Positions 20,602-33,544 of a stretch of 64,000 nt of DNA are shown here, piece by piece (position 1 is the first letter of the stretch; each line of letters starts with the position of its first letter). The notes under the pieces were generated by a model, which saw only the letters and a list, made by a program, of their open reading frames with translations, made no database searches and had not been told where the DNA came from. Origin of the DNA: Klebsiella grimontii (GTDB lineage Bacteria > Pseudomonadota > Gammaproteobacteria > Enterobacterales > Enterobacteriaceae); assembly GCF_900200035.1 (NCBI RefSeq), contig NZ_FZTC01000022.1, positions 310,001 through 374,000 of the forward strand, given 5' to 3'. The translations under genes were made by a program, and so were the position numbers.

Positions 20602-21528
20602 TCATTTCTGATACAAGGGATCGTTTTCGCGTAAGGCGGTAAGCCGGGCCGCCTGCAGCCGCACCACCTCCCACAGCGCCTCTGCGGCTGTCGATAGGGA
20701 GCGGTTTTTACGCCGCGCCAGCATCAGCTGGCGTTCCACTACCGGCGTCAGCCGCTTCACCTGCAAACGGCTCCCCTGCGGGAGCGGCAGCGCTAATGCG
20801 GGTAATATACTGATGCCTATCCCCGACTCAACCATCGGAAATAGCGTGGCCGGATGCCCGATTTCCTGCACGATGTTCGCGGTAACGGCGAATCCTGAAA
20901 GCGCAGCATCAATCAGCGGACGGCTGCCAGAAGCATAATCCTGCAAAACCAGCCGCTGGTGCTGTAGGTCCTGCCAGCTCACCGCGTCCCGTCCGGCAAA
21001 AGGGTGATCGCTGCGGCAAAGCAGCAGGAATGGTTCAGCGAGAACCGTCTCGCACTGTAAATCGGTCGCGGCGCCGGGATCGATAACGATACCAAAATCC
21101 ACTTCTCCCTGCCGAATGCTCTCCAGCACCCACTGCTGGGGGCGATCGTGCAGAACGAAATCTATCTCCGGATAGCGCCGGTTGCTGTAGGCAATGCACT
21201 GCGGGATCAGATGGGCGGAAATGGTCTGGCTGGCCGCCACCCGCACGGTGCCCATCAGCTGCTGCCCGACTCGACCGGCCTCACGCAGCGTGCTATTGAG
21301 TTCATCCAGCAAGCGCTCAAGCCGGGCCGCCAGCTGCTGTCCTGCCTCCGTGAGCACCACTTCACGCGTCGTTCGGTCAAGCAGGCGTACGCCGGTCTGG
21401 TACTCCAGCTCTTTTACGCTATGGCTGACCGCAGACTGGCTAAGACCAATACTCTCCCCTGCCCGGCTAAAGCTTTTAACGCGGGCAACGGTCACAAAAA
21501 CTTTTAACTGACGCAGCGAATAATTCAT
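20602..21528 (-). CDS. yfeR: YfeR, LysR-type regulator
   Basis: YfeR is a 308-residue LysR regulator with an N-terminal helix-turn-helix at [19 protein letters not shown] (residues ~20-38) and a substrate-binding-like C-terminal domain. It is divergent from yfeH with an 89-base gap, the usual arrangement for a LysR protein and its target. In Salmonella YfeR is reported to control yfeH in response to osmolarity. The sequence and length match the E. coli protein. Confidence 0.93.
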   Translation of the reverse strand: MNYSLRQLKVFVTVARVKSFSRAGESIGLSQSAVSHSVKELEYQTGVRLLDRTTREVVLTEAGQQLAARLERLLDELNSTLREAGRVGQQLMGTVRVAASQTISAHLIPQCIAYSNRRYPEIDFVLHDRPQQWVLESIRQGEVDFGIVIDPGAATDLQCETVLAEPFLLLCRSDHPFAGRDAVSWQDLQHQRLVLQDYASGSRPLIDAALSGFAVTANIVQEIGHPATLFPMVESGIGISILPALALPLPQGSRLQVKRLTPVVERQLMLARRKNRSLSTAAEALWEVVRLQAARLTALRENDPLYQK

Positions 21529-21617
21529 CTCTTTTTTTCATGAATAGATGCAATAAATCGATTTTATTTCTCAAACTAAAGAAAGCACAATAGCGACATC
21601 GATTTTCAGGAGCGTTT

Positions 21618-22612
21618 ATGAAATTTTTCCGCATTCTTGATCCATTCACCCTAACGTTAGTCACCGTCGTCCTGCTGGCCTCCTTTTTTCCTGCGCGCGG
21701 CGGATTTGTCCCCTTCTTTGAACATTTAACCACCGCCGCCATCGCGCTGCTGTTCTTTATGCACGGCGCCAAGCTCTCCCGTGAGGCGATCGTTGCCGGG
21801 GGCAGCCACTGGCGTCTGCATCTCTGGGTTATGTGCAGCACGTTTATCGTTTTTCCCGTGCTTGGCGTGCTGTTCGCCTGGTGGGCGCCCGTTAACGTCG
21901 ATCCGGCGCTCTATACCGGGTTTATTTATCTCTGCATTCTTCCCGCCACCGTCCAGTCGGCCATTGCGTTTACCTCTCTGGCGGGCGGCAACGTGGCGGC
22001 TGCGGTATGCTCGGCTTCGGCCTCAAGCCTGCTGGGGATCTTCATTTCGCCACTGCTGGTCGGCCTGTTGATGAATCTGCACGGCGCGGGCGGGAGTCTG
22101 GAGCAGGTCGGCAAGATTATGCTGCAGCTGTTGCTGCCGTTTGTGCTGGGACATCTCTCGCGTCCATGGATTGGCAACTGGGTGGCAAAACATAAAAAGT
22201 GGATCTCGAAAACCGACCAGACCTCCATCCTGCTGGTGGTCTATTCGGCGTTCAGCGAGGCGGTGGTTAACGGTATCTGGCACAAAGTCGGCGTTGGTTC
22301 GCTGCTGTTTATCGTTATTGTCAGCATCGTGCTGCTGGCGATTGTCATTGCTATCAACGTGTTTGTGGCGCGCCGGTGCGGGTTCAATAAAGCGGATGAA
22401 ATTACGATTGTCTTCTGCGGGTCGAAGAAGAGCCTGGCGAACGGCATTCCGATGGCCAATATTCTCTTCCCGACCTCAATTCTGGGAATAATGGTGCTGC
22501 CGCTGATGATCTTCCATCAGATTCAGCTTATGGTCTGTGCGGTGCTGGCGCGGCGCTATAAGCGCCAGGCCGAAGCGTTACAGGCGCAGGAGAAAAATCG
22601 CGCCTCCGAAGC

Positions 22613-22616
<4 letters not shown>
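21618..22616 (+). CDS. yfeH: YfeH, bile acid:Na+ symporter-family protein
   Basis: YfeH is a 332-residue inner-membrane protein of the BASS/SBF-like family (SBF_like, DUF4137-type). It has about ten hydrophobic segments, opening with FRILDPFTLTLVTVVLLASF, and the conserved CGSKKSLANGIPMANILF region near residue 270. The substrate is not known. TCAGGAG precedes the ATG. Its stop codon overlaps that of convergent ypeB by four bases. Confidence 0.92.
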
Positions 22617-24857
<2,241 letters not shown>

Positions 24858-24864
24858 TCAATGA

Positions 24865-24892
24865 TAAAAAACCCCCGACGGGCGGGGGTTCA
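24865..24892 (-). terminator. Terminator after zipA
   Basis: On the minus strand GAACCCCCGCCCGTCGGGGG is followed by a run of T residues; the arms are ACCCCCG and CGGGGGT. Confidence 0.85.
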
Positions 24893-24922
24893 GGATGAGT
24901 AGATGAAACGCAAGAAGATGAA

Positions 24923-25918
24923 TCAGGCGTTAGCCTCTTTCACTTCACGAATACGGTCTTGATATTCGCGCAGTTTTTGCGGCGTCATCATCCGACGCTG
25001 ATCGTCTAGCACTACGCCGCCGACTTCATCGGCAATGTACTGCGCGGACTGCAGCATCAGCTTAAAGTTTTGCAGTTCATCGCCAAAGGACGGAACCTGC
25101 ATAAAGATAGTTACCCCAGGCGTCATCATATCCGCCATGCTGTCCGGATTGAAGGTGCCGGGCTTAACCATATTGGCCAGGCTGAAGAGCACCTGACCGC
25201 TGCCGTCAGGGCTGAGGTGGCGATGGAAGATATTCATATCGCCAAATTTGAAACCCGCCTGCTGGATGCTGTTGATTAACAGCTCGCCGTTAAGCTGCGA
25301 ACCGTGGTGCGCGGCGACGTTCATCACGATGACCGTCTCCTTACGCTCTTTAGGCTGCGGCGCGGCCTGCTGCGGCTCAGGGGCCTGAGGTTCTGGCGTC
25401 GGCTGAAGCTCTGGAGCGATGGCGGGTTGTTGAACCGGCTGCTGCACATGCTGAACGGGTTGCTGTGGCTGCGGAGGCTGTACCGGCTGCATTACCGGCT
25501 GCTGAGGCGGCACGGCGTGATGCGGTTGCTGAACCGGGGCCTGCGGGCGAACAGGCTGTTGTTGCGGCGGCTGCGCTGCACGGACAGGCTCTTCCGGGCG
25601 CACAGGTGGCTGCTGCGCCTGACGCTCATAAGGAGGCTGATACTGGTGCTGCGGCTGACGAGGTGCTTCATGCTCCCCATGAACGCCATTCGGCGCATGA
25701 CTGGCCCGATGAACCCGGACTTCACCAACGCCTTCAACATCGTCATTAAAGTCGTCGCTTTCCGACTCTTCATCGTCGCGTGACTTCATACGTTTCAGTG
25801 GGCGATCGCGAAACATCGAGGAGCGCTCTTTACGGCTGGTCCAAAAACCGTGCACCAGTAAAGCGATTATGGCGATCGCGCCAACAATGATTAATATCAG
25901 ACGCAAATCCTGCATCAT
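24923..25918 (-). CDS. zipA: ZipA, FtsZ-anchoring cell-division protein
   Basis: ZipA tethers FtsZ to the inner membrane at the division septum. The 331-residue protein has an N-terminal membrane anchor ([20 protein letters not shown]), a charged region, a long Pro/Gln-rich flexible linker (~85-190) and the C-terminal FtsZ-binding domain starting at about residue 193 ([19 protein letters not shown]). The ATG at 25918 gives MMQDLRL, the family start; an upstream in-frame extension of 17 residues is not conserved. Confidence 0.97.
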   Translation of the reverse strand: MMQDLRLILIIVGAIAIIALLVHGFWTSRKERSSMFRDRPLKRMKSRDDEESESDDFNDDVEGVGEVRVHRASHAPNGVHGEHEAPRQPQHQYQPPYERQAQQPPVRPEEPVRAAQPPQQQPVRPQAPVQQPHHAVPPQQPVMQPVQPPQPQQPVQHVQQPVQQPAIAPELQPTPEPQAPEPQQAAPQPKERKETVIVMNVAAHHGSQLNGELLINSIQQAGFKFGDMNIFHRHLSPDGSGQVLFSLANMVKPGTFNPDSMADMMTPGVTIFMQVPSFGDELQNFKLMLQSAQYIADEVGGVVLDDQRRMMTPQKLREYQDRIREVKEANA

Positions 25919-26148
25919 TATATTCTCTGTTGTTCTAACACCTTGCCACCACGGCAAACATTTACTCACTAAGAGTATTTGCCGATTACATCAAGTGCAA
26001 GTGCGTCTGGGGCTTTCACTACATAAAGATGAACTAAATCGTGCTTTTTGCTGTTTTTTCGAACATTTCCTAACTGGTTATTGTCTGCTAACCCGATAAA
26101 ATAGCCCGGCATTCAGCCTGGATGTCAAAAAAGGAGCATTACCTGACT

Positions 26149-26910
26149 ATGGTTTCATCATCCGTAACGACCCCGCGCAGTGGCGTCTACTACTTTTCGC
26201 AGGGTTGGAAGCTGATCGGGCTGCCGGGGATCCGTCGATACGTATTCCTCCCTTTGCTCGTCAACATTATTCTGATGGGCGGCGCATTCTGGTGGTTGTT
26301 CACGCGTCTGGGCAGTTGGATCCCCTCTTTGATGAGCCATGTTCCTGAATGGCTGCAATGGCTTAACTATCTGCTGTGGCCCATGGTGGTCATTTCTATA
26401 CTGCTTGTCTTCGGCTACTTCTTCTCGACAATCGCCAACTGGATTGCCGCCCCCTTTAGCGGCCTGCTGGCCGAGCAGCTTGAAGCGCGCCTGACGGGCG
26501 CGACGCCGCCGGACGTCGGGATTTTCGGCATCATGAAAGATGTGCCGCGCATCATGAAGCGTGAGTGGCAGAAGTTCGCCTGGTATCTCCCGCGGGCCAT
26601 CGTTCTGCTGATCCTTTACTTCATTCCCGGTATCGGCCAGACCATAGCTCCCGTGCTGTGGTTCCTGTTCAGCGCCTGGATGCTGGCGATTCAGTACTGC
26701 GATTATCCTTTTGATAACCATAAGGTGCCGTTTAAAACGATGCGCCAGGCGCTGCGCACGCGTAAAGTGACCAATATGCAGTTTGGCGCCTTAACCAGCC
26801 TGTTTACCATGATCCCGATACTGAACCTGGTGATACTGCCCGTCGCTATTTGCGGCGCGACGGCAATGTGGGTCGACTGCTACCGCGACAAACACGCGAT
26901 GTGGAAGTAG
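26149..26910 (+). CDS. cysZ: CysZ, sulfate permease/channel
   Basis: CysZ is a 253-residue inner-membrane protein that conducts sulfate into the cytoplasm and feeds cysteine synthesis. The sequence matches E. coli CysZ over its full length, with hydrophobic hairpins and the conserved [11 protein letters not shown] and [12 protein letters not shown] stretches. The start at 26149 (MVSSS) agrees with the family; AGGAG at 26132-26136 is a little distant, and an in-frame ATG at 26122 has no ribosome binding site. cysK follows after its own promoter region. Confidence 0.95.
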   Translation: MVSSSVTTPRSGVYYFSQGWKLIGLPGIRRYVFLPLLVNIILMGGAFWWLFTRLGSWIPSLMSHVPEWLQWLNYLLWPMVVISILLVFGYFFSTIANWIAAPFSGLLAEQLEARLTGATPPDVGIFGIMKDVPRIMKREWQKFAWYLPRAIVLLILYFIPGIGQTIAPVLWFLFSAWMLAIQYCDYPFDNHKVPFKTMRQALRTRKVTNMQFGALTSLFTMIPILNLVILPVAICGATAMWVDCYRDKHAMWK

Positions 26911-26923
26911 CGCTATCGCTTTC

Positions 26924-26943
26924 GGAGCGGCTTATGCCGCTCC
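26924..26943 (+). terminator. Terminator after cysZ
   Basis: GGAGCGGC-TTAT-GCCGCTCC is followed by TTATT, shortly after the cysZ stop codon. Confidence 0.75.
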
Positions 26944-27069
26944 TTATTACTTCTGGCTTGTCATTATTTCTCTTCCGAATATAGATATGCTAAATCCTTA
27001 CTTCCGCATATTCTTTAAGCGGGTATGCTGAAGCCGTACTCCCAAATTTCATACAGTTAAGGACGGGCC

Positions 27070-28041
27070 ATGAGTAAGATTTTTGAAGACAACTCCCTGA
27101 CTATCGGCCATACGCCGCTGGTACGACTGAACCGCATCGGTAACGGGCGCATCCTGGCAAAGGTAGAATCTCGTAACCCGAGCTTTAGCGTAAAATGCCG
27201 TATCGGTGCCAATATGATTTGGGATGCCGAAAAACGCGGCGTGCTGAAACCCGGCGTTGAGCTGGTGGAACCGACCAGCGGTAATACCGGTATCGCTCTG
27301 GCCTACGTGGCTGCGGCGCGCGGTTATAAACTGACGCTGACGATGCCGGAGACCATGAGCATCGAACGCCGCAAGCTGCTGAAGGCCCTGGGCGCCAATC
27401 TGGTGCTGACCGAAGGCGCTAAAGGCATGAAAGGCGCCATCCAGAAAGCCGAAGAGATTGTCGCCAGCAATCCGGAGAAATTCCTGCTGCTGCAGCAGTT
27501 CAGCAACCCGGCCAACCCGGAAATTCATGAAAAAACCACCGGCCCGGAAATCTGGGAAGATACCGATGGTCAGGTTGACGTCTTCATCTCCGGCGTCGGT
27601 ACTGGCGGTACGCTGACCGGCGTGAGCCGCTATATCAAAGGCACCAAGGGTAAAAAAGATCTGATTACCGTTGCCGTTGAACCCACCGATTCCCCGGTTA
27701 TCGCCCAGGCGCTGGCAGGCGTTGAGCTGAAGCCCGGCCCGCATAAAATTCAGGGTATTGGCGCAGGCTTTATCCCAGGCAACCTGGATTTGAAGCTGGT
27801 GGATAAAGTGGTTGCGATCACCAACGAAGAAGCCATTTCCACCGCGCGCCGCCTGATGGAAGAGGAAGGCATTCTGGCCGGGATCTCTTCTGGCGCCGCC
27901 GTTGCCGCTGCGCTGAAGCTGCAGCAGGATGAATCCTTTACCAATAAGAATATTGTGGTTATCCTACCTTCTTCAGGTGAGCGCTATTTAAGCACCGCAT
28001 TGTTTGCCGATCTTTTCACTGAGAAAGAACTGCAACAGTAA
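27070..28041 (+). CDS. cysK: CysK, O-acetylserine sulfhydrylase A
   Basis: CysK makes cysteine from O-acetylserine and sulfide with PLP; it also binds CysE in the cysteine synthase complex. The 323-residue protein has the PLP lysine Lys42 in SFSVKCR, the substrate loop TSGNTG and the phosphate-binding GTGGT loop. AAGGA precedes the ATG. The 126-base upstream gap should hold the CysB-activated promoter, but CysB sites are too degenerate to place by eye. Confidence 0.98.
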   Translation: MSKIFEDNSLTIGHTPLVRLNRIGNGRILAKVESRNPSFSVKCRIGANMIWDAEKRGVLKPGVELVEPTSGNTGIALAYVAAARGYKLTLTMPETMSIERRKLLKALGANLVLTEGAKGMKGAIQKAEEIVASNPEKFLLLQQFSNPANPEIHEKTTGPEIWEDTDGQVDVFISGVGTGGTLTGVSRYIKGTKGKKDLITVAVEPTDSPVIAQALAGVELKPGPHKIQGIGAGFIPGNLDLKLVDKVVAITNEEAISTARRLMEEEGILAGISSGAAVAAALKLQQDESFTNKNIVVILPSSGERYLSTALFADLFTEKELQQ

Positions 28042-28063
28042 TGCCAGCTTGTTAATATCGTGT

Positions 28064-28091
28064 AAAAAAGCACCTTTTCAGGTGCTTTTTT
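28064..28091 (+). terminator. Terminator after cysK
   Basis: AAAAAAGCACC-TTTTCA-GGTGCTTTTTT is a canonical intrinsic terminator. Confidence 0.93.
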
Positions 28092-28422
28092 GTGGCGCAC
28101 ATCAAACTTTTACCCCTCCTGGCATTGATTCACTTCGTTGGGTCTGGTATTTAACCAGCACATTTATTTCGATGCGCGAAATTATTCCGATTTGGATTTC
28201 CATAAGCTGAATCGATTTTATGATTTGGTTCAAGTCTTCCTTTAGCGGCATAATGTTTAATGACGTGGTAGACGTTAACGGCCTGAAGGTTTCCACAGCG
28301 ATTCGCTGCTGCTGGTGCCGGAGCCGGATACGTGATGCCGGCGCTAACGATACAGGCTAAAGTTTGGCCGTTAGGCTAAACTTTAGGTCCACAACACTAA
28401 ACCTATAAGTTGGGGAAATATA
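28092..28422 (+). promoter_or_regulatory. ptsH promoter and leader region
   Basis: This 331-base gap holds no gene that I can support. A likely promoter is TTGGTT (28225-28230) with CATAAT (28249-28254), spacing 18; the sequence matches a known E. coli pts promoter segment. The leader carries a nine-base inverted repeat, CTAAAGTTT (28357-28365) and AAACTTTAG (28378-28386). In E. coli several pts promoters respond to CRP and Cra; I did not place those sites. Confidence 0.65.
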
Positions 28423-28680
28423 ATGTTCCAGCAAGAAGTTACTATTACCGCTCCGAACGGTCTGCACACCCGCCCTGCTGCTCAGTTTGTTAAAGAAGCA
28501 AAAGGCTTCACTTCTGAGATCACTGTAACCTCCAACGGCAAAAGCGCCAGCGCCAAAAGCCTGTTCAAACTGCAGACTCTGGGCCTGACCCAGGGCACCG
28601 TTGTGACTCTCTCTGCCGAAGGCGAAGATGAGCAGAAAGCAGTTGAGCATCTGGTTAAACTGATGGCTGAACTCGAGTAA
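28423..28680 (+). CDS. ptsH: HPr, PTS phosphocarrier protein
   Basis: HPr passes phosphate from enzyme I to the sugar-specific EIIA domains. The 85-residue protein is near-identical to E. coli HPr. The phosphorylated His15 lies in [10 protein letters not shown] and the regulatory-site serine region in [17 protein letters not shown] lies upstream of the ATG. It is the first gene of ptsH-ptsI-crr. Confidence 0.99.
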   Translation: MFQQEVTITAPNGLHTRPAAQFVKEAKGFTSEITVTSNGKSASAKSLFKLQTLGLTQGTVVTLSAEGEDEQKAVEHLVKLMAELE

Positions 28681-28724
28681 GTTCACGGGTTCTTTTTAAT
28701 ATCAGTCACAAGTAAGGTAGGGTT

Positions 28725-30452
28725 ATGATTTCAGGCATTTTAGCATCCCCGGGTATCGCTTTCGGCAAAGCTCTTCTGCTGAAAGAAGACGAAATTGTCA
28801 TCGACCGGAAGAAAATTTCTGCCGATAAGGTTGATCAGGAAGTTGAACGTTTTCTGAACGGCCGCACCAAGGCCTCCGCCCAGCTGGAGGTCATCAAAAC
28901 CAAAGCTGGTGAAACTTTCGGTGAAGAAAAAGAAGCCATCTTCGAAGGGCACATCATGCTGCTGGAAGATGAGGAGCTTGAGCAGGAAATCATAGCCCTG
29001 ATTAAAGATAAGCATATGACTGCCGATGCGGCAGCCAATGAAGTTATCGAAGGTCAGGCTACTGCCCTGGAAGAACTGGATGACGAATACCTGAAAGAGC
29101 GTGCGGCTGACGTACGCGACATCGGTAAGCGCCTGCTGCGCAACATCCTCGGTCTGGCCATCATCGATCTGAGCGCGATTCAGGATGAAGTTATTCTGGT
29201 TGCCGCTGACCTCACTCCGTCTGAAACCGCGCAGCTGAACCTGAACAAGGTGCTGGGTTTCATTACCGACGCGGGCGGTCGTACTTCCCACACCTCCATC
29301 ATGGCGCGTTCCCTTGAACTGCCGGCCATCGTGGGCACCGGCAGCGTGACCAGCCAGGTGAAAAACGGCGACTATCTGGTTCTCGACGCGGTGAATAATC
29401 AGGTTCTGGTTAACCCGAGCGACCAACAAATCGAAGAACTGCGCAACCTGCAGGCTCAGGTCGCTGAAGAAAAAGCGGAACTGGCTAAGCTGAAAGACCT
29501 GCCGGCCATCACGCTGGACGGCCATCAGGTTGAAGTCTGCGCCAACATCGGTACCGTACGCGACGTTGAAGGTGCCGAGCGTAACGGTGCAGAAGGCGTT
29601 GGCTTATATCGTACAGAATTCCTGTTCATGGACCGCGACTCGCTGCCAACTGAAGAAGAACAGTTCGCCGCTTACAAAGCCGTTGCCGAAGCGTGCGGCT
29701 CGCAGGCGGTTATCGTTCGCACCATGGACATCGGCGGCGACAAAGAGCTGCCGTACATGAACTTCCCGAAAGAAGAGAACCCGTTCCTCGGCTGGCGCGC
29801 GGTGCGCATCGCCATGGATCGCAAAGAGATTCTGCGTGACCAGGTTCGTGCAATCCTGCGTGCTTCCGCTTTCGGTAAACTGCGCATCATGTTCCCGATG
29901 ATCATCTCTGTTGAAGAAGTGCGTGCACTGAAAAAAGAGATCGAAATCTACAAACAGGAACTGCGCGACGAAGGTAAAGCTTTTGATGAGTCCATTGAGA
30001 TTGGCGTGATGGTGGAAACCCCAGCCGCTGCGACAATTGCTCGTCACTTAGCCAAAGAAGTTGATTTCTTTAGTATCGGTACTAATGATTTAACGCAGTA
30101 TACTCTGGCAGTTGACCGTGGTAATGATATGATTTCACATCTTTACCAGCCAATGTCCCCGTCCGTGCTGACGCTGATTAAGCAAGTTATTGATGCTTCT
30201 CATGCTGAAGGCAAATGGACTGGCATGTGCGGTGAGCTTGCGGGCGATGAACGTGCTACACTTCTGTTGCTGGGTATGGGTCTGGACGAGTTCTCTATGA
30301 GCGCCATTTCCATCCCGCGCATCAAGAAGATTATCCGTAACACGAACTTCGAAGATGCGAAAGTATTAGCAGAGCAGGCTCTTGCTCAACCGACAACGGA
30401 CGAGTTAATGACGCTGGTTAACAAGTTCATTGAAGAAAAAACAATCTGCTAA
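28725..30452 (+). CDS. ptsI: Enzyme I of the PTS
   Basis: Enzyme I autophosphorylates with phosphoenolpyruvate and transfers the phosphate to HPr. The 575-residue cytoplasmic protein has the phosphohistidine domain with His189 in [12 protein letters not shown] and the C-terminal PEP-binding barrel with [14 protein letters not shown] and the Cys/Glu motif [10 protein letters not shown]. Length equals the E. coli protein. It lies 44 bases after ptsH. Confidence 0.99.
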   Translation: MISGILASPGIAFGKALLLKEDEIVIDRKKISADKVDQEVERFLNGRTKASAQLEVIKTKAGETFGEEKEAIFEGHIMLLEDEELEQEIIALIKDKHMTADAAANEVIEGQATALEELDDEYLKERAADVRDIGKRLLRNILGLAIIDLSAIQDEVILVAADLTPSETAQLNLNKVLGFITDAGGRTSHTSIMARSLELPAIVGTGSVTSQVKNGDYLVLDAVNNQVLVNPSDQQIEELRNLQAQVAEEKAELAKLKDLPAITLDGHQVEVCANIGTVRDVEGAERNGAEGVGLYRTEFLFMDRDSLPTEEEQFAAYKAVAEACGSQAVIVRTMDIGGDKELPYMNFPKEENPFLGWRAVRIAMDRKEILRDQVRAILRASAFGKLRIMFPMIISVEEVRALKKEIEIYKQELRDEGKAFDESIEIGVMVETPAAATIARHLAKEVDFFSIGTNDLTQYTLAVDRGNDMISHLYQPMSPSVLTLIKQVIDASHAEGKWTGMCGELAGDERATLLLLGMGLDEFSMSAISIPRIKKIIRNTNFEDAKVLAEQALAQPTTDELMTLVNKFIEEKTIC

Positions 30453-30494
30453 TTCACGAGATGCGCGGCCCAAATTACTGCTTAGGAGAAGATC

Positions 30495-31004
30495 ATGGGT
30501 TTGTTCGATAAATTGAAATCTCTGGTTTCTGATGACAAAAAAGACACCGGAACTATTGAGATTGTTGCCCCGCTCTCTGGCGAGATCGTCAACATTGAAG
30601 ACGTGCCGGATGTAGTTTTCGCGGAAAAAATTGTGGGTGATGGCATTGCTATCAAACCTACTGGCAACAAAATGGTTGCGCCGGTAGATGGTACCATCGG
30701 TAAAATTTTTGAAACCAACCATGCTTTTTCAATCGAATCTGATAGCGGCATCGAGCTGTTCGTTCACTTCGGTATTGATACCGTTGAACTGAAAGGCGAA
30801 GGCTTCAAACGTATCGCTGAAGAAGGCCAGCGTGTGAAAGTCGGCGACCCGGTTATCGAATTCGATCTGCCGCTGCTGGAAGAGAAAGCCAAGTCTACCC
30901 TGACTCCGGTTGTTATCTCCAACATGGACGAGATCAAAGAGCTGATCAAACTGTCCGGTAGCGTAACCGTGGGTGAAACGCCGGTTATCCGCATCAAGAA
31001 GTAA
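30495..31004 (+). CDS. crr: Crr, glucose-specific EIIA
   Basis: EIIA-Glc transfers phosphate to PtsG and, by its phosphorylation state, controls adenylate cyclase and inducer exclusion. The 169-residue protein has the active-site histidines in NHAFSIES and [15 protein letters not shown], and the N-terminal amphipathic helix [11 protein letters not shown] that touches the membrane. AGGAGA precedes the ATG. Last gene of the pts operon. Confidence 0.99.
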   Translation: MGLFDKLKSLVSDDKKDTGTIEIVAPLSGEIVNIEDVPDVVFAEKIVGDGIAIKPTGNKMVAPVDGTIGKIFETNHAFSIESDSGIELFVHFGIDTVELKGEGFKRIAEEGQRVKVGDPVIEFDLPLLEEKAKSTLTPVVISNMDEIKELIKLSGSVTVGETPVIRIKK

Positions 31005-31020
31005 TTCTTGCCGCAGAAGA

Positions 31021-31049
31021 ATGGCGCCTCTCAGGGCGCCATTTTTTTA
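31021..31049 (+). terminator. Terminator after crr
   Basis: ATGGCGCC-TCTCAG-GGCGCCAT is followed by seven T residues. The T run ends at the stop codon of the convergent gene at 31047. Confidence 0.93.
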
Positions 31050-31286
31050 TCTCGCCGCTTTAAACGGCCGATAGCACTTCTCCCGCGAAAGTATTTTCAT
31101 CCCCTCAGGGCCGCTTTCCAGAATCCGCTTCTCGCTGTCAGAAACCTGTAAATCACACTGATATCCGCCCACGGCGCCAAATAGCGACCCCACTTCGCAA
31201 ACATCTTCCAGCGCTTCGCTGCCGGTCGTCTCAAAATGACCGACGACTCTTCCCTGCTGGCGCACCACTAAGCGATAGCTCTTCAT
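31047..31286 (-). CDS. Conserved small protein, unrecognised, coupled to pdxK
   Basis: I do not recognise this 79-residue protein by name. It starts [19 protein letters not shown], is acidic in the middle ([13 protein letters not shown]) and ends basic ([10 protein letters not shown]). It has two cysteines in its first 45 residues and a third near the C-terminus, and no signal peptide or membrane segment. Its ATG overlaps the pdxK stop in ATGA and GGGAGGGAG lies just upstream, so it is translated with pdxK. That context is the only hint of a role in pyridoxal metabolism. Coding is supported by the coupling and by a codon usage like its neighbours. Confidence 0.75.
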   Translation of the reverse strand: MKSYRLVVRQQGRVVGHFETTGSEALEDVCEVGSLFGAVGGYQCDLQVSDSEKRILESGPEGMKILSREKCYRPFKAAR

Positions 31287-32149
31287 ACTCCCTCCCCTCG
31301 CGGCGGCAGAATGAGCTCATCGCAGCCCTGTTCCTCGGTCCATGTCATGACCGCCAGCACCCGCTGCGCGGCGGCTTTAGCGGCATCGCCCAGCGGTATC
31401 CCGCAAACCAGGCCGCTCGCCAGTTCGGCGCAAAAAAGGTCGCCCGTTCCCTTAAGGTCGGTTTCTACACGCGGATGTTCGATCACCTCGACCGACTCTG
31501 CGCTAACCACCAGCACGTTGATCGTGGCGCTATCCGCTCCCGGCGCGCTGGTAATAACCACCCATTGCAGTGAATCAGAGAGCAGACTACGGGCGGCAAT
31601 AATCGCCTCCTGCTGATGATGACAAGGCAGGCCGCTTAGCGTCTCCAGCTCAAACAGATTGGGCGTGATCCCCTGAGCCAGCGGGAGCAAATGCGTACGA
31701 TAGGCTTCAGGGATCTCGGCCTTGACGTAGATACCGCTATCCACATCGCCAATGACGGGATCAACGAGAATACACAGTTCAGGACGCTGCTCGCGAATGC
31801 GCTGCAGCCATTGCGCCAGACGCTTAATCTGCACGGCGCTGCCCATATAGCCGGTCGTTACCGCCCGCAGCTCGCGGAGCGCGTCACGCTCCTCCAGCGC
31901 CTTTAAATAACCGGCAAACCACTCTTCCGGGATCACCCCGCCGTAGTAGGTATCGTAATGCGGCGTATTGCTAAACAGCACCGTCGGCACCGCCATCACC
32001 CGCAGGCCGTGCTGCTTTATCGCCGGTATCGCAATACTGTTGCCTACGCTGCCGTAAACCACCTGCGACTGCACGGCCACAATATCGACCTGCAGCGCAC
32101 GGCTTTTATCGCTAAAGAGCACCGATTGTATTTCATCTTGCTGATCCAT
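31283..32149 (-). CDS. pdxK: PdxK, pyridoxal/pyridoxine/pyridoxamine kinase
   Basis: PdxK salvages B6 vitamers by ATP-dependent phosphorylation. The 288-residue ribokinase-fold protein carries [15 protein letters not shown] near residue 28, the VDPVIGD motif, and the C-terminal anion-hole motif [11 protein letters not shown] with the catalytic Asp. It is recognisably E. coli/Salmonella PdxK though more diverged than most neighbours. It is divergent from ptsJ, which in Salmonella encodes its repressor, and overlaps the following small gene by four bases. yfeK and yfeS, which follow in E. coli, are absent. Confidence 0.94.
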   Translation of the reverse strand: MDQQDEIQSVLFSDKSRALQVDIVAVQSQVVYGSVGNSIAIPAIKQHGLRVMAVPTVLFSNTPHYDTYYGGVIPEEWFAGYLKALEERDALRELRAVTTGYMGSAVQIKRLAQWLQRIREQRPELCILVDPVIGDVDSGIYVKAEIPEAYRTHLLPLAQGITPNLFELETLSGLPCHHQQEAIIAARSLLSDSLQWVVITSAPGADSATINVLVVSAESVEVIEHPRVETDLKGTGDLFCAELASGLVCGIPLGDAAKAAAQRVLAVMTWTEEQGCDELILPPRGEGV

Positions 32150-32197
32150 CCTTTCTCCTCCCGCTGGACAGCGAGTCAGACTCTGATTATCATTCGT

Positions 32198-32225
32198 CCT
32201 ATGCTAAAATTCATTTTGTCATAGG
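32198..32225. promoter_or_regulatory. Inverted repeat in the pdxK-ptsJ divergent region
   Basis: CCTATG (32198-32203) and CATAGG (32220-32225) form six-base arms 16 bases apart, overlapping a TAAAAT -10-like sequence and ending 6 bases before the ptsJ start. A PtsJ operator is plausible because MocR-type proteins bind such sites, but this is inference. Confidence 0.45.
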
Positions 32226-32231
32226 TCAATA

Positions 32232-33530
32232 ATGATCGTTGGAAAAACTGCCAGTGAGATCTTCGATAATATCCGCCATCTGGTACAAAGCGGCGCGCTC
32301 AAGCCTGGCGATATTTTGCCGCCGGTCCGCGAGCTGGCGGGCAAGCTGGCGGTTAACCGCAATACCGTCGCTGCCGCCTATAAGCGCCTGGTAACCTCCG
32401 GTCTGGCCGTCAGTCAGGGGCGTAATGGCACCGCCATTAAAACGCATAATACTCTTCCCGCCCTTGAAGGGGGCGATCCCTCTTCCCCGCTGAAGGATAT
32501 TTCCAGCGGCAATCCCGATCCCGCTCGCCTGGCGAACCTCAAGCACTCCCTCGGCGCGATTGCTTTAGCGCCACGTCTGTACGGCGATGCGGCGGTTGAG
32601 CCCCGGCTGGCCGCGTGGGCCAGTCGCTGGGTTAACCCGGATCTGGAGATGGACGCCGAGATTAACCTCGCCAGCGGCGCCGTCGATGCGCTTGAGCGCC
32701 TGCTATGCGCCCTGTTGCTGCCCGGCGATAGCGTGGCCATTGAAGATCCCTGCTTTCTCAGCAGCATCAATATGCTGCGCTATGCCGGTTTTCACCCTTC
32801 GCCGGTGCCGGTCGACGGGGAAGGCATGCAGCCTGAGCCCCTTGAAGAGGCGCTGCGCAACGGCGCCCGGGCGGTCATTATCACCCCGCGCGCGCACAAT
32901 CCGACCGGCTGTAGCCTCAGCGAATCCCGCGCCCGGGCAATACGCGAAATACTGGCCCGCTATCCGCAGGTTCTGGTGATTGTTGACGATCATTTCGCGC
33001 TGCTCTCCGCCACGCCCTGGTACTCCCCTATCGCCGCGGAAAGCCAGCGTTGGGCGCTGGTACGCTCCCTGTCAAAAACCCTGGGGCCGGATATACGTCT
33101 GGCCATCGTCGCCAGCGACGCCGACACGTCGGCGGCGCTGCGCCTCAGGCTTAATTCCGGTAGCCAGTGGGTCAGCCATCTGTTGCAGGATCTGGTCATC
33201 GCCTGCCTTAACGACAACGCCTTTATGGCCTCTCTGGCGGAAACCCGGCGCCACTATCGTCAACAGCATGAAAAGCTGATTGCCGCCCTCGCCAGCCGCG
33301 GAATCACCCACCTGACGCCAGGAGACGGGCTTAATTTTTGGTTCCCGCTGGAGGAGCCGAGTCAGCCGGTGGCGCTTCGTCTGGCGCACGCCGGCTGGCT
33401 GGTTCGCGAAGGCGAAACGTTCGGTATCCGCGAACCAGCGCACGGGCTACGGCTGTCGCTTGCGACGCTAAGCGAGAATGAAATTAATAAGCTCGCCAAT
33501 GACTTATACCAGATATTACAACAACAGTGA
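32232..33530 (+). CDS. ptsJ: PtsJ, MocR-type PLP-dependent regulator
   Basis: PtsJ has an N-terminal GntR winged helix (residues ~1-70: LPPVRELAGKLAVNRNTVAAAYKRL is its core, split at LPPVRELAGK) and a C-terminal aminotransferase-like domain. The PLP-binding lysine is Lys282 in RSLSKTLGPDIR. The length, 432 residues, matches Salmonella PtsJ, which represses pdxK when bound to PLP. E. coli K-12 lacks a neighbouring ptsJ. It is divergent from pdxK across 82 bases and is followed by yfeJ. Confidence 0.93.
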   Translation: MIVGKTASEIFDNIRHLVQSGALKPGDILPPVRELAGKLAVNRNTVAAAYKRLVTSGLAVSQGRNGTAIKTHNTLPALEGGDPSSPLKDISSGNPDPARLANLKHSLGAIALAPRLYGDAAVEPRLAAWASRWVNPDLEMDAEINLASGAVDALERLLCALLLPGDSVAIEDPCFLSSINMLRYAGFHPSPVPVDGEGMQPEPLEEALRNGARAVIITPRAHNPTGCSLSESRARAIREILARYPQVLVIVDDHFALLSATPWYSPIAAESQRWALVRSLSKTLGPDIRLAIVASDADTSAALRLRLNSGSQWVSHLLQDLVIACLNDNAFMASLAETRRHYRQQHEKLIAALASRGITHLTPGDGLNFWFPLEEPSQPVALRLAHAGWLVREGETFGIREPAHGLRLSLATLSENEINKLANDLYQILQQQ

Positions 33531-33544
33531 CGGGAGTTAACGCT

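Noticed and set aside
25360-25700. Tandem CAG/CTG-rich stretch as a DNA repeat array
   Set aside because: It encodes the Pro/Gln linker of ZipA, which is naturally low in complexity; the units are irregular.
28102-28296. A 64-codon frame in the cysK-ptsH gap
   Set aside because: It spans the predicted ptsH promoter, has no ribosome binding site and no recognisable similarity.
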